Below the pieces are notes generated by a model. It did not search any database. It was not told where the DNA came from and saw only the letters and a list, made by a program, of their open reading frames with translations. Shown piece by piece: positions 12,348 to 24,100 of a stretch of DNA of 64,000 nucleotides. The number at the start of each line of letters is the position of its first letter. The first letter of the stretch is position 1. The stretch comes from Nymphaea colorata (taxonomy: Eukaryota > Streptophyta > Magnoliopsida > Nymphaeales > Nymphaeaceae), in NCBI RefSeq assembly GCF_008831285.2, contig NC_045147.1, forward strand, positions 22,530,981-22,594,980, read 5' to 3'. Both the position numbers and the translations under genes were made by a program.

Positions 12348-13737
12348 CATATGTGTGTGTTTGTTCACTTCTTCCGTTTAGCTAATGTTGGTAAGCTTTT
12401 CCTTACTTTTTTTTCATATGAATCCACTGAACTAGAAGGGAAATTTGATGTTTTCTGGGCGAAAGAAGTGGAGGCTTTTCCAGCATGGAACTGCGCCTGC
12501 AAACTTCTTTTCAGCGGTTGAGTAAACAGTTGCTTAATGTGTAATTTGTCTATTTATATAATGATAGTAACAGTTTGCATACATGATGAAAGCGAAAATG
12601 AGTAGACCAACAACAAAATTCATGATACAATGGCTGGAGAAGGTTCAGAAACATCGATGATCCGTCTCTTTAGAGCTGCGGAGGTTCTTTGACAAGTGCT
12701 ATGTGGCGCTTGGGAAGCGTGAACGCTCAAGAAAACGATGCGCATGGCCTGCATGTAGTAGACCCGCAGACGTGCACGACAAAAAACGAACGGAAAAAGA
12801 AGCCCAAGTGTTTCTGGTAGAAACGTAGAAACGGACAACTCAATGGCTCGCAATAATGGCCGTCAATAATACGGTCTAACATATGAGACCTGATGTAACT
12901 TTATTACAAGTAATAAATCTAGAAGAAATGTGCATGAACGGTTAAGAATTGAGACTATTGATGATGTAATTTGAATCAGATGCACTGGAAACGACAGTAA
13001 ATGCTAGAAGCTACAGCAACAACCATGATTGAAAGAGATCAGAGAGAGAGGTGCAGCTGCATTTCTTTTTTCCCGTGATGGCGTCATGTTAGGGAGGGAG
13101 AGAGAGAGAGAGGCTTTTCTTTTTTATGGAGAGTCACCATTGGCGTGAAGTGACGTAAACAATCCAGACATCCGTTGGCATTTTCAGTGAATTTAGTGAA
13201 AAACGACAAAAGTAATTTATTTATTATTTAAATATTATCTTCTAAATGTGCAACAAGTTGGAACCCATTTGTGCCCTCCCTACGCAGCCAACTTACTTCC
13301 TGTTTCTGCTCAACATTGATCTGTACAGATTGCAGATCGACGAGGGCCTCTGATTCCATATTCTTTCACCGTCCATCTTCTTGTGTAAAAATGACACTTG
13401 CTCCGCCCAACCCATTCATAGGTTTGACTCAATCTGCAAAAATAATCGCTGCCTCAGAAACAACTTCAGAGTGATCCCTTTTACTTAACACAATAGAACA
13501 CTTGTACCATGGCCGATAATAAACTGCAGGTCCCCGTTATCAGCTTCACAGCCTAATTAAGGCATGGGACACGGACTGATTATTGAATTCTTGACATAAT
13601 TGAATTTTGCAACTTTATATAATGTAAGCCCACACACCTAAATATGCCATATTCAGAAACCTCCATCGATGTAAGCAGATATCTCCCTAGACATCAACCA
13701 TTGGGTAATCAAAGTACTTCGTCCTGATACCTTTCTG
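12256..13737. other. Spacer between NAS and PPR (3' ends of both)
   Basis: The two genes converge, so this stretch holds both 3' untranslated regions. It contains an AT microsatellite just after the NAS stop, AG-rich runs near 13042-13052 and 13097-13113, and no recognisable gene. Short open frames here (for example 12620-12853 minus, 13271-13474 plus) show no known domain. Confidence 0.4.
12316..12347. repeat. (AT)n microsatellite in the NAS 3' region
   Basis: About 16 AT units, followed by a short gtgtgtgt run. It lies 60 bases after the NAS stop codon, so it is probably in the 3' untranslated region. Confidence 0.9.
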
Positions 13738-15459
13738 CTACCATTTTTTATCATTTTCAGTTATCAGCTTACTTGACAAATCATTCAAGATGCTATATAT
13801 TTCTTCACTTTGAGGGTGAGAACGATCCCCTGCAAAGAACTGATGAACAGCCCCTTCCAACTCAATTGAGCTGCAACCAGGCAGCTTATTCACACCCTTC
13901 ATCCTCATCCTCGTCCTAATCGTTGCAACATCAGCCCATCGACCGGCACGCGCATACATGTTTGACAGTAGCACATAATTCCCATCGTATTCTGGCTCGA
14001 ATTCGAGCAGTGTCTTCCCTATTGTTTCTCCCAAGTCAAAATTACCATGTATCACGCACGCATTGAGCAAAGCTCTCAATACATTGCCGTCTGGTTGCAT
14101 CGGCATGGTCTCTACGAAGCTCTTTGCTCTGTCCAGAAGACCAGCGCGACCAAGAAGGTCCACCATGCAAACATAGTGCTCAACTCTCGGTGTAACTCTA
14201 TGAACTTTTTTCATGTCGTCAAAGATTTGCAATCCGAGGTCAAACAAGCCAGCATGACTGCATGCTGATAAAACAGAAATGAAGGTTATCTCATTTGGAT
14301 GAGTGCCACGCTCCAGCATCTGCAAGAAAGTGTCAAGGGCATCTTGTGCACGAGAATGAACAGCAAAGCCTCCTAAAATAGCATTCCATAGGAACACCTT
14401 CTTATCAGTGGCATCTTGAAATACCCTGATAGCGTCATCCAGACTACCACACTTAGCATACATATCAACCAAAGCTGTAGCAAGATAAGCGTCAATTTCA
14501 ATTCCATTCTTGTCAATGTAAGCATGAAGCCATTTGCCTTGGTCAAGTGCTCCTGTTCGCGCACAGGCTGATAACACTGTTGTCATTATAAACTTATCGG
14601 GTATAATTTTTGAGTCTTGCATGAACCTGAAGAGGTCCACTGCTCCTTTATAGCGACCAAGCTGCACGTACCCATCAATTATTGCACTCCAAGAAACCAC
14701 ATTTTTCTCAGGCATATTTTCGAGCAATTTGTGTGCATCTTCCAACAATCCATGCTTCACACAGCCAACCAACATGGTCGTCCAGGATACAACGTCTCTC
14801 CGAGGCATTTCATTGAACAAATTTAGAGCTTCCGCCAACTCCCCTTCCTTCACATACCCATCAATCAAACTGTTCCAAGAAACAATATCTGGCGCCTCAA
14901 TTCCAACAAACACCTTGTGGGCGTCTTCAACCCGGCCGTGTTTCACATAGAAATGCAGCAAAGAGTTCTGGGTATGGATGGTGAATGGCATGGGATTCTT
15001 TACAACGCAGGTGTGAATTTGTCTGCCTTCAAAATCACAACATAGATCAGAGCAACAAGACAACACGAAAGGAAAAGTGAACCGATCAGGAGGGATCGAG
15101 TCCTCAACCATCTTCAGATAGAAAAGAAATGCAGTTCTTGCGTCGCCACCTTGTTGGTATCCTCTAATCATGGTATTATAGAGGAATGTATTTCGCTGAG
15201 GAACTTCATCGAACACCTTATGGGCATAGTCCAGACTGCCAGATTTGGATGTTGCAGCAAAGAGCAAGAGCCTAGACAATGCGAGATTCTGGTGGATAAA
15301 TCGGGCTTTAATGAGATGGGCATGTATTTGCTTGAGCTCATCCATCGTGGAGCACATTTCCAGAAGAGAAACGAAAGGATGGGGGCGGACATTCCGTTTT
15401 CTGGAAGAAATTTTTGGGGACGTTGGAGCACGCTGATTTGGCAGCAGCGATGTAGGCAT
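13738..15459 (-). CDS. PLS-class pentatricopeptide repeat protein with E/E+ tail
   Basis: Intronless gene of 573 residues, ATG at 15459, stop at 13738-13740. PPR proteins of this class bind organelle RNA and serve as specificity factors for C-to-U editing or other processing in plastids or mitochondria. The first 30 or so residues (MPTSLLPNQRAPTSPKISSR onward) are rich in Ser, Pro, Arg and Lys and lack acidic residues, fitting a transit peptide. From about residue 35 to 450 run PPR units with diagnostic phrases: AHKVFDEVPQRNTFLYNTMI, DIVSWNSLIDGYVKEG, DVVSWTTMLVGCVKHG, NVVSWSAIIDGYVQLG, LVDMYAKCGSLDDAIRVF and NEITFISVLSACSHAG. The C-terminus has the E domain (PDGNVLRALLNACVIHGNF, YVLLSNMYARAGRW) and an E+ part (KLPGCSSIELEG, HQFFAGDRSHPQSEEIY). 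It stops before a DYW deaminase domain, so editing would need a partner deaminase. Lack of introns is usual for the family. The RNA target cannot be read off by eye. Confidence 0.93.
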   Translation of the reverse strand: MPTSLLPNQRAPTSPKISSRKRNVRPHPFVSLLEMCSTMDELKQIHAHLIKARFIHQNLALSRLLLFAATSKSGSLDYAHKVFDEVPQRNTFLYNTMIRGYQQGGDARTAFLFYLKMVEDSIPPDRFTFPFVLSCCSDLCCDFEGRQIHTCVVKNPMPFTIHTQNSLLHFYVKHGRVEDAHKVFVGIEAPDIVSWNSLIDGYVKEGELAEALNLFNEMPRRDVVSWTTMLVGCVKHGLLEDAHKLLENMPEKNVVSWSAIIDGYVQLGRYKGAVDLFRFMQDSKIIPDKFIMTTVLSACARTGALDQGKWLHAYIDKNGIEIDAYLATALVDMYAKCGSLDDAIRVFQDATDKKVFLWNAILGGFAVHSRAQDALDTFLQMLERGTHPNEITFISVLSACSHAGLFDLGLQIFDDMKKVHRVTPRVEHYVCMVDLLGRAGLLDRAKSFVETMPMQPDGNVLRALLNACVIHGNFDLGETIGKTLLEFEPEYDGNYVLLSNMYARAGRWADVATIRTRMRMKGVNKLPGCSSIELEGAVHQFFAGDRSHPQSEEIYSILNDLSSKLITENDKKW

Positions 15460-16797
15460 TCCTTGTATTGCTTGGACACTGGACTCTAGACCTCCTCGTC
15501 TGCTGCACGAAGATAACGTCTATAGATCGGATGATTTGGTTAGGTCCAAATACTATAATAGAATCTGAGTTGATTGAAAATCACAACCAGATTTAGCCTT
15601 ATTTAGTTGTGGAGGCATCAGAGAATAAGCCCTTGCGACTAACGAGCATCCATATTTACTTGTGTTTCCACGCTTCACTTGGAGAGTGTTGACATGAACT
15701 CCACATTTTAAAAACTTAAAATAATCATGAAGACCAAATATCTTCAACGTGGCACTCTAGTCAGCCAGCTGCATCTATCTGCTCGTCTGCATGCAATAAC
15801 ACGGATTTGCGAGCTCGGTGAAGACTCAGTTCAACAATCTATCAGCAAGTTTTGCTTGACAAACTATTCTAGGTCACAGATACAATGCCCAGCCTAGTTG
15901 ATCGGGTTGGTGGGCCGATGAAATCCCACTCATCAGTTTGATTAATGTGGATAACAAGTTTGATTCAAGTGGATGTTACTTTACCTGTTACTCCGGGAGA
16001 GTATACCTGATGGTAGGCACCATTTCAAGTTGGAAGGACCATATGTTCACCAAGCTGGACTCCATACTTGGACTCCAAAAGCAGAGGAAAAGAGAGAGGG
16101 ACTCTTTACATATACACCTCAATTTAAGTAGCTAAATGTCGAACCATAAGCGCCTTCACGTTTTAGAGAAATGATCTAAATTGAGGACCAAAGAACATGT
16201 TTACCATTTAAATATCCTCCCGTTGTTTAAAAACTTAAAATTTTCTGTGCCATAAACTTTCACAACCTTCCTTTTGGTTTTGAAGTGAACAGATTAACCA
16301 GTTCGATAAAAGTACGAACCAGATGCTACATTACCGCCTTGCTGATTCAAATGAACCGCTAGATCAAGATGAGTTCCGCTGACGGTCACAATTTACTGAA
16401 ACTAAACATTTATTAAACAGGAAAGAGTTTCATGGGCGTAGAGTTGCAAAAATTATAAATGCCCCAATTCAAATAATAAAAAAATAGAAGCACTAATTAC
16501 ATTGATCTGATTTGAACTTGGTTTAGTGATTGCTTTGGACAGATCTAGAGATATGAGAGGTAAAGAGAGAGGAGCAAGCCCATATCATAAACACTGAAAC
16601 AGGAAGAAAACATGTAGAGATCTCCAAAAAGGGAGAAAATCCACAGAACAACTCAAGCAGCCAGCCCCCTCAGCTTGTTACAACCTTAGGACCAGGTTTT
16701 TTGTGTGCGTGTTTGCAAACTTGTTATAGTATGTAACAAGTGATTAGGAAAGGGAGAGTGTGTGAGTGTGTGTGTGTGCACGCGCGCGCGTAAGAGT
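15460..16797. other. Spacer between PPR and COX5C
   Basis: It should contain the PPR promoter and leader near 15460-15600 and the COX5C 3' untranslated region near the right end. A mixed microsatellite (tgtgtgagtgtgtgtgtgtg followed by cacgcgcgcgcg) lies at about 16758-16790, just after the COX5C stop on the minus strand. No other gene recognised. Confidence 0.4.
16758..16790. repeat. GT/CG microsatellite
   Basis: A run of gt dinucleotides passes into cacgcgcgcgcg. It lies a few bases beyond the COX5C stop and so in its probable 3' untranslated region. Confidence 0.85.
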
Positions 16798-16977
16798 CTA
16801 TTTACTCTCGTTTACCACGACGTCCATGACGCCTTTGTCGAGCATGTCATACAACATTCGGGTCTTCCTCTGCTCTTTCCGCTGGTGCATCTTCCACAGT
16901 CCCCCCACCAGCAGTCCCAGCGTTATCCCGTAAACGATCTTCCTCAGCACGCTCGTCCACATCCTCCCACCAACCAT
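16798..16977 (-). CDS. COX5C: Cytochrome c oxidase subunit 5C, mitochondrial
   Basis: Small nuclear-encoded subunit of respiratory complex IV in the inner mitochondrial membrane. I place the start at the ATG at 16977, giving 59 residues beginning MVGGRMWTSVLRK. The remembered plant COX5C proteins are about 63 residues and share the core seen here: one hydrophobic helix ITLGLLVGGLWKMH (about 16-30), then the basic EQRKTR and LYDMLDKG (roughly 34-50). The frame stays open for 57 more codons upstream, but those (MMTRCSSAAFNRTGFPEQIS and on) do not resemble the family and are read as leader. The N-terminus is a few residues shorter than usual and lacks the common AH.. segment, the one mild oddity. 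Plant COX5C genes usually carry an intron in the leader; its acceptor could not be fixed here. Confidence 0.85.
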   Translation of the reverse strand: MVGGRMWTSVLRKIVYGITLGLLVGGLWKMHQRKEQRKTRMLYDMLDKGVMDVVVNESK

Positions 16978-18157
16978 CTTTATGTCCCGCCCTCCGTCCC
17001 TCCCTCTGCTCGTGCTCAGGAATAAACTACTTAGAAAACGAAAGCAGGAACGCAGAGTCTGAAATGCTTCAGAGGGAAGCAAAGGAACGGAAATTTGCTC
17101 CGGAAACCCTGTTCTGTTGAAAGCAGCAGAAGAGCAACGTGTCATCATTCATCAAGGCCAAAGCCGACAGGGGGACAGTCTGCTTGTACGTGTCCTATCT
17201 TCGGGAGGATCGCAAACACGCTCTTCCTTAAGAAGAACACACGTACAGCCAGCTCTCTGGCGTACGCTGGAGGGGAAGAAATCCCCTGCAGTCCGGATTC
17301 ACGTTTGGCATGGTAGTCACCGCTCGCGTCCAGCAAACGAATCATTCAACGGTGGCGATGGGAGGGCACCGAAGTCCCAATATGCACGCTCTCCTGTCAA
17401 CTGTGCACCGAGTTTTAGCAGTATTTTTATGGATCCGCACACGACAGCGTGTTATTTGGCAAATCAATGTACCCGGATATAATATATTCGATTTTTATTC
17501 ACAACATCTGAGCAACGTGGACAGTCGAACTTTTAACATTTAATAGATACAAGAGAATTTTTCAAACAACTACCTTCTGACAACAAGTATTAATTTTTTA
17601 ATACAAACGAACGGAGACACCACTACTACACATTTGAATGGTTTCTTTACCATATAGGGAAAACATAGTCTCTCTCTCTCTCTCTCTCATGAAAAGCTTG
17701 CGAGCGGGGGAGGGGGAGACAGGCACCCGACCCTTTTACTACAAAGAGCTAACTAACATCGTGTCTTCCATCCCCAGTCCTACCCGCCAGGATCAGTTTG
17801 TCATGTTTGTAAGGGCCGAAAGGCATTGAGAGACATGAGAACTACTTTCCTAGAGAAAACGTGTACCCAATCTCATTGAAACATGAGTACAGCTCCCACG
17901 AACAGGAAATCAAATGAAAGAAGAAAAAACACAAACAAACCCACGTTTTTTTCTTTTTCTCCAGACCACTGGACTACCGGACATCAGAAGTTTCCCTTCA
18001 ATTCAGGCCGGTTTTATAATTGCGATATACATAATATATACTGGCAGAAGATATACACATAATATACAAATAACAAATATTTGGACCCTCCTCCCTCTCT
18101 CTGAAAGTTCTTCCCCTACCCCAACAACTTGTTAAATCAACAAAAATCCACTCACCG
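16978..18157. other. COX5C leader/promoter and Polycomb gene 3' region
   Basis: Directly to the right of COX5C this should hold its leader (perhaps with a leader intron) and promoter. The right part should be the 3' untranslated region of the minus-strand Polycomb gene, whose stop is at 18158. A (TC)n run lies at about 17672-17690. No TGGGCC/T site II pair, common in COX promoters, was spotted. No further gene recognised. Confidence 0.35.
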
Positions 18158-21100
18158 TCAGGCGACCTTCTTGGCACGTCCATGAGAAGTAGGGCCATCA
18201 TCTTTCTTAGAATTGAAGCCTTCAGGCTTCCGTGCCCAGTCAGGTGCCCTGTCAGGTTCATAACGGTAATCGTAGAACAACTCCTCTCCAGCATCAATAT
18301 GCTCCTTTGCAAAAATACCAACCCTATGATCACCAGCCACCATCATCACCTGCAGAAGACCACCATGAACTCCGGCAGCAGACAATATCAACATGCTGTC
18401 AGAAAATCAGCTTACCTTTGCATAGCAATTTGGGTTTGACGAATGATTTGCAAACTTTAATTTGTCGCCTTTGCGATATGCATCTAGCACAAACTGCAGA
18501 TACAATCCACATAAAATTCATGCACCGGAAGTGCAAACTGAATATAGACAAAAAGCTACATATAATGCAAGCACAAACAGAACATGTACATCAAGTCATT
18601 TCGGAAGCAAGACATTCTTAACCCTCACCCAAGCGTCAAATACTGAAAAGTGAAACTAAAAACAATAAATAAATAAAATCTTAACAAGGCACATGACCTA
18701 GCAACTCGGCCAACAGCCTTCTGTATTGCACATCATTTCTAAGGAGATCAACTCAAACAGCTCGTATCATTGTGTTTTCCCCCTTTTTCTTAACATATAT
18801 TTCAATAAGATGTACCCCAAATTCAAAAGATGATATAGAAGAGGAATGAGGCCCTCAGTGGTGGGGCTTCTAGGACAGGTTAATTGTTTGAGGTGGGCTG
18901 TGATTATGATGCTCGAAGTGACTGTCATACCAAAACCACAGGAAATGTTTCACCTCAACAATCCAAGTGCAAGCTGCCGGGGATGAAGGCGCCTTTGGTG
19001 GATGAAGTCAGGTAGGTAATTACCTGGACAGCACTGTCATTATTCACATATACATGTTATTCTATGTGAACTATGGTCATTAGGAATGTGGTACTTCAAA
19101 AGGGAACATGAAGTTATCTGTAGTAGTTGATAAGTGTATCCATATACATCTACTCTATTGGCATGTTCATGTCATCCCCATGCATGGCTTTCTAGGAATA
19201 TGAAGTAGCTAAGATAGCCACAAATACAAATAAGGACAAGATCAATGTTAGACAGGGGTTAGAAGCTTAAGCTTAACAAGGTCAGCATAATCAGGCTTGT
19301 CAGTTCTGCCGCTAGGATGTTGAATGCTTAGGAGAAAGTACAATGATATAAATGCATACAAGTTAGCGCATGGATACTAACAAACCTTGAAGGTCACACA
19401 TACAAACTAATCACTAAACCTGTCTATCACTATCATGGCGGCACGAGACTTTTCAAATTCACAAACCCTCAGCTCGGTAATGTTCAAAAGTTGTATCGGT
19501 CTTATCATTGCAGAGGCCTTATGGGCAAAGTAGTTGCATACATTGAAATTAATCAATTTGGCCTGACTCTCCTTTCATATAGTTAAGGATTCTCTACTCA
19601 GACCTAGTACTCCTAGGTCAACAATAAGAAAATTTGAAAAAAGAGATCCACAACAAAGTCTAAGAAAAGGAGGCATAGAAATAACATTATTCACAGCTAA
19701 AATGTATTATCTTTTCCAGAATCCATCAAAGATAAAGAAAGAAAGTGGAGACCTAAAACTTCGGAACATTCACTTGCCTGATCATTCAAGTCAAAAAGGA
19801 AGGATGAGTTTGCACGATCATATATCTTGCCACGCTTATCTGCCTCCCTGTGGGATATCAACTCGCCTGTGTATTCTCCCAGATAATCATTTTTATTGAC
19901 CGGATTCTGGGACCACAAAGATCAGAACAGTTTTAAAATGTCACCAAGCAAAAGTATGGTAAATACTTGCCCCAGTTCTCTAACCTTCAGAAAGGCTCCC
20001 CACCCTGCAACATCTGATTTTGCCAGTAGAATCTGACCACGAAACATTCAACCAACCAAAACTAAGAATCCTTGATCCATAGAACTTACAGAAAATTTTT
20101 TGACAGGAAAAGTCTTATTTATTTCTCACCCTCTGTTGTTGTTTGAGTAGTAAATTCATATTCCCACACTGATAGTTGTCCCCTCTTGTTGGTGGGCTGC
20201 CCAATGCTCCATCCCCACAGCTGGGAGTCATGATTAAAGTTGACAAAGAGCACAACTCAGAGGAAAGATGACAAACAGCAGCATGGGAGCACTCTATCCA
20301 CAAAACCTTGATACTAAGCACCTTCTCATACTAACAGAAGCCCATATCAAGAATTCCAGCAGAACAAGGTACAAGCAAAACTCTAATTGCAATTACCAGC
20401 ACTCATCTAGCAAGAATAAGAAAAGACAAATGTTTATTGATGTCCAGTATCCTCTGTATAAGAGAGAGGAAACCAGTTGGATGCTAATGCTTTATGTGTG
20501 CATCCATATTTTATACCATTCTCCACCTCTCATAGGACACACATTGATTATCAGAGTTTCTTACTTTAGAACATAATCAACAGTATTGCTGATATTTCGA
20601 AAGTATGCAACATTATCATTGTTTTTGAAGCAGGCAAAAGGTTTGTGAAGATCGTAGACAATAAAATATATACTGCAGTATGTTCGTGTTTTGAATAACC
20701 TTTTTTAATTGGTTCTTAATATTTTTGCAGGCAAATACTAGAAAAGTATTAACTAAAAAAGTTGTTCTATCATTCCTTATGCTCTTTTAAGTTTACAAAT
20801 TCTGATATTTTCATGAGGAAAATCGTACTTTAGGAAAAAAATAGTAAAGACAGATAGCAGATAAATTTTCACTAACCATGGTTCTGATACATCAAGACTT
20901 CACCACAAGATGTATATGCTGCATTACCAAGGCTGAACAATTACCTGACCCAACAATTCCGACAAACATCTGGATCGCATTCACGCCCAGCCGCAAAACA
21001 AGGGCACTGCCTGCTTCTGCAATGACTCTTAGCACAATGGCATCCTCTAAACCTATTCTTACAGCTCTTTGAGCATCTGTACAAGCACCATCATCAGAAA

Positions 21101-24100
21101 CAGGAATATTTGCATAGTACTATTACAAAGTAGTGTATTGCCAAATATTTGCATCACTCTGATACAAAATAGAGTAACCATACTCTCAACATGGAGAAAA
21201 CCTTAAGCTTGGTTATTTTGAATATTTCAAGCCCTTTTTTTTTTAATTGATCTAGTTATGTGGCTTACCCACAGTACTTCTCACAACAGGTTCCATTATG
21301 TAAACATGGACATTGCTTCCCACACATTGATTGACACCCACAAGGAGTGTATTGCTTGCAGGATTGTTGTTTCCCATCAGCTATTCGCTTCCGAATTAGT
21401 GGATGGCCAGTCGATTTCCATGTGTACTTTAACTTACGTGATCGACCCCTTCTACGCCAAAATTTTGTTCTAGAAGGAACCTCTTGCTCCTAAAATAAGA
21501 AATACACTCACAATGATATCATGTTCAAAAAGCAGAAACGAGAAACAAAGGCATACTCAGAAGCAAGAAATAAAAGGTGAACTGACAATGTTATGACGTT
21601 TGAAAAAGACATTATACTCATGATGATACCATGTTTAAAAAGTTAATAAACTAAATGATTAGCTCAGAAAGGAAAGAAAGGTATATTGATATTTTCCTCA
21701 CTCCCAAGAAATGTTGAAAAGGAAGCAAATAATACATGATTAGAAATTTACCTGCGGAAAGAAAAATAATTCACATTACTTTTGTAAAACAATCAACTAA
21801 CTAGAAAAGGATTACTAACATGTCCTGATAGATCCAGACAGAATTGATTCGGTTCAGTTTTCTTTTAATTGCGCATGTGATAATTCTATGTTGAATTTTG
21901 TTTTTGACATCATTGCCCCTTTTTAATGAACACTGAGACGAGTAGTTACCTGAGGCAAAATTAGTATAGTGGATGTGTAACTGATTCATAGCATTTAACA
22001 ATATGGTCTTAAACAGGCCATGGCACATGGAGATTATTTTCTGAAAAAAGAAGCCATAGTCTCCTTAAGGTATTTGTCTCCTTCTGTCTGTTGATCTCAG
22101 CTTCTGACACAGATTAGAATTAAAAATGCATTCTGAAATACTAAACAATCTCGTGCTGTTTATGGTATTTATCTAGTACTCCTTAGTGCTCTTACTATTC
22201 TATCTTGCATAGATTAATGAGTAAGAGAAATGCTAGATTCCTCATAGTACTCTCCACACCAATATTAAGTCATCAAAAATTTTTATGAAAGTCACGGACT
22301 CACGGGTCCCTAAAGTTAGAACGTTCTCATCCTCAGCTCATTATTTTCCTCCAAGTTTATGTTAATCATAGGTGAACATTGTCTAAAATTGATGAAGATT
22401 AAACCAACAACCTTGAGAGATTCAGTCCTTACTTTTCCTGTGTCCAACTTAGCAGTTTTATCCACAGGCCAACTGAGTTGGACACACAATGTTCCATTTT
22501 TCAATGCATAACCTTGTGTTTATCTTCCTCACACTCAACAACTTTTCACCCAGCTACAACATTACCAAAATAAGCTTAAAAAGCTACCTCATTTATCATA
22601 TATCTTGAATATTAGACAAGCTAAAAACATATTCACATCTCACCTTTTGCAATCTTTTCCTTCATCCGTTTTTCTCAAGTATCATGGATTCAATGAGAAA
22701 ACTCACTAGCCACAACATATGTGTGCCTGTGCATTTTTTACAGGTGCATGTGGTGGTGGTAGGGAGAAGAGAGAAACAGCATTGGAAAGGCATAAGGTCC
22801 TCTAACCGTGTAATCAGCCTCAACCTTCTCAACATCCTCCAAGCAAGAAATAGGCAGCATGGTGGATGTTACATGCAGAGCACTTCCCTCATCAACCATG
22901 TACTTGGACACTTCTAAGCAAGTCTTTAACCCAGAAAGCAAGTTCCTTGCTATAAGGCAACTGCAAAAGTGTAGTACTAAGATGATAGAGACTCAAAATA
23001 GTGGAGAAAACTTAACAGATCATAACCTTTCTACTGTACTCGCATCAGTTTTATTTGTAAAAGAACTTCTCAATATCCTAATAAATGAAACAAAACATAT
23101 CAGCTCAAGGAAGTCATTTCTAACACAACAAGGGCCAATCACAGGAAAATGTGCAACAAACTCCATCCAGACAGGCCACAATCCATGGCTAAAATGCAAT
23201 TTCATGCATTTCTTCTTGCAATAGAATAAGTTCTCTATACTTATTAAACTTGTTAGATGTATCAGTTCACAGTTAATATGATTCAACAAAAGGAATATTC
23301 CTTTCATAAAAAAGCTAAAACAGCGGTTTCTCATAGCTCATCTTTTAAGTACTTGCTTTTGCATTTTGTATGTGCACAAAGCTTGTTAGCATCAAATAAC
23401 GTCCATATTTGAAAGAAAAGAGGTATATCATAAGTCCACAGATAGATGGACTTTTGATTGCTAAGAAAAATAAGACTATCACGCTGTATGTATTGTCTTC
23501 TGATCATGCAGTTGTGTCACCATAAATTTGAATTCCTGCGAAAATCTTCAAGCATGCAAACCAAGTCATTTTGATTTTTATGTTCCCCAAGGCCAATAAA
23601 ATCGCTTAAAATCAGTGACAACTGCAAAATATCAGTTATCACATTCTTATAGAAATAATATCAAGTTTTGAACACATCATGGCAATGCTACAAATGAATC
23701 ACATCCATCATATGGGATTTTAAAAATTTTGGTTGTACCAAGTCCAATCCAAACCCCGGTTATGTATTTAGACAAACCAAAATCAGATACATCTGCACCC
23801 TAGACGAGCTCAAATGCATTCACAAAGCACAACCTATCTATTTTTCTGAACACATTCATGAGGAGACAATGTACACATCAAATTTCAGCTTTACAAAATC
23901 CAACTTAATCAATGAGGTATAATTGGATTTGGATTTGGAGCTGAGGAGCACCATATTAAAATTGGGTTCAGAAAAATGATATTTCATTTTCATCTTATTC
24001 CACAGAAGGTGCACATGGTCTTGACATGGTACTAAAAACCCATGAAGGGCATAAGTCATAATACATGCCATTTTACATAACATTAAGAATCCAAGAGAAT

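Noticed and set aside
15151-15489. Plus and alternative-frame open frames over the 5' end of the PPR gene
   Set aside because: They overlap a clear PPR reading frame and show no family features.
16978-17148. 57-codon N-terminal extension of COX5C
   Set aside because: It is open in frame but unlike any COX5C; the family protein starts near the second region, so the extension is taken as leader.
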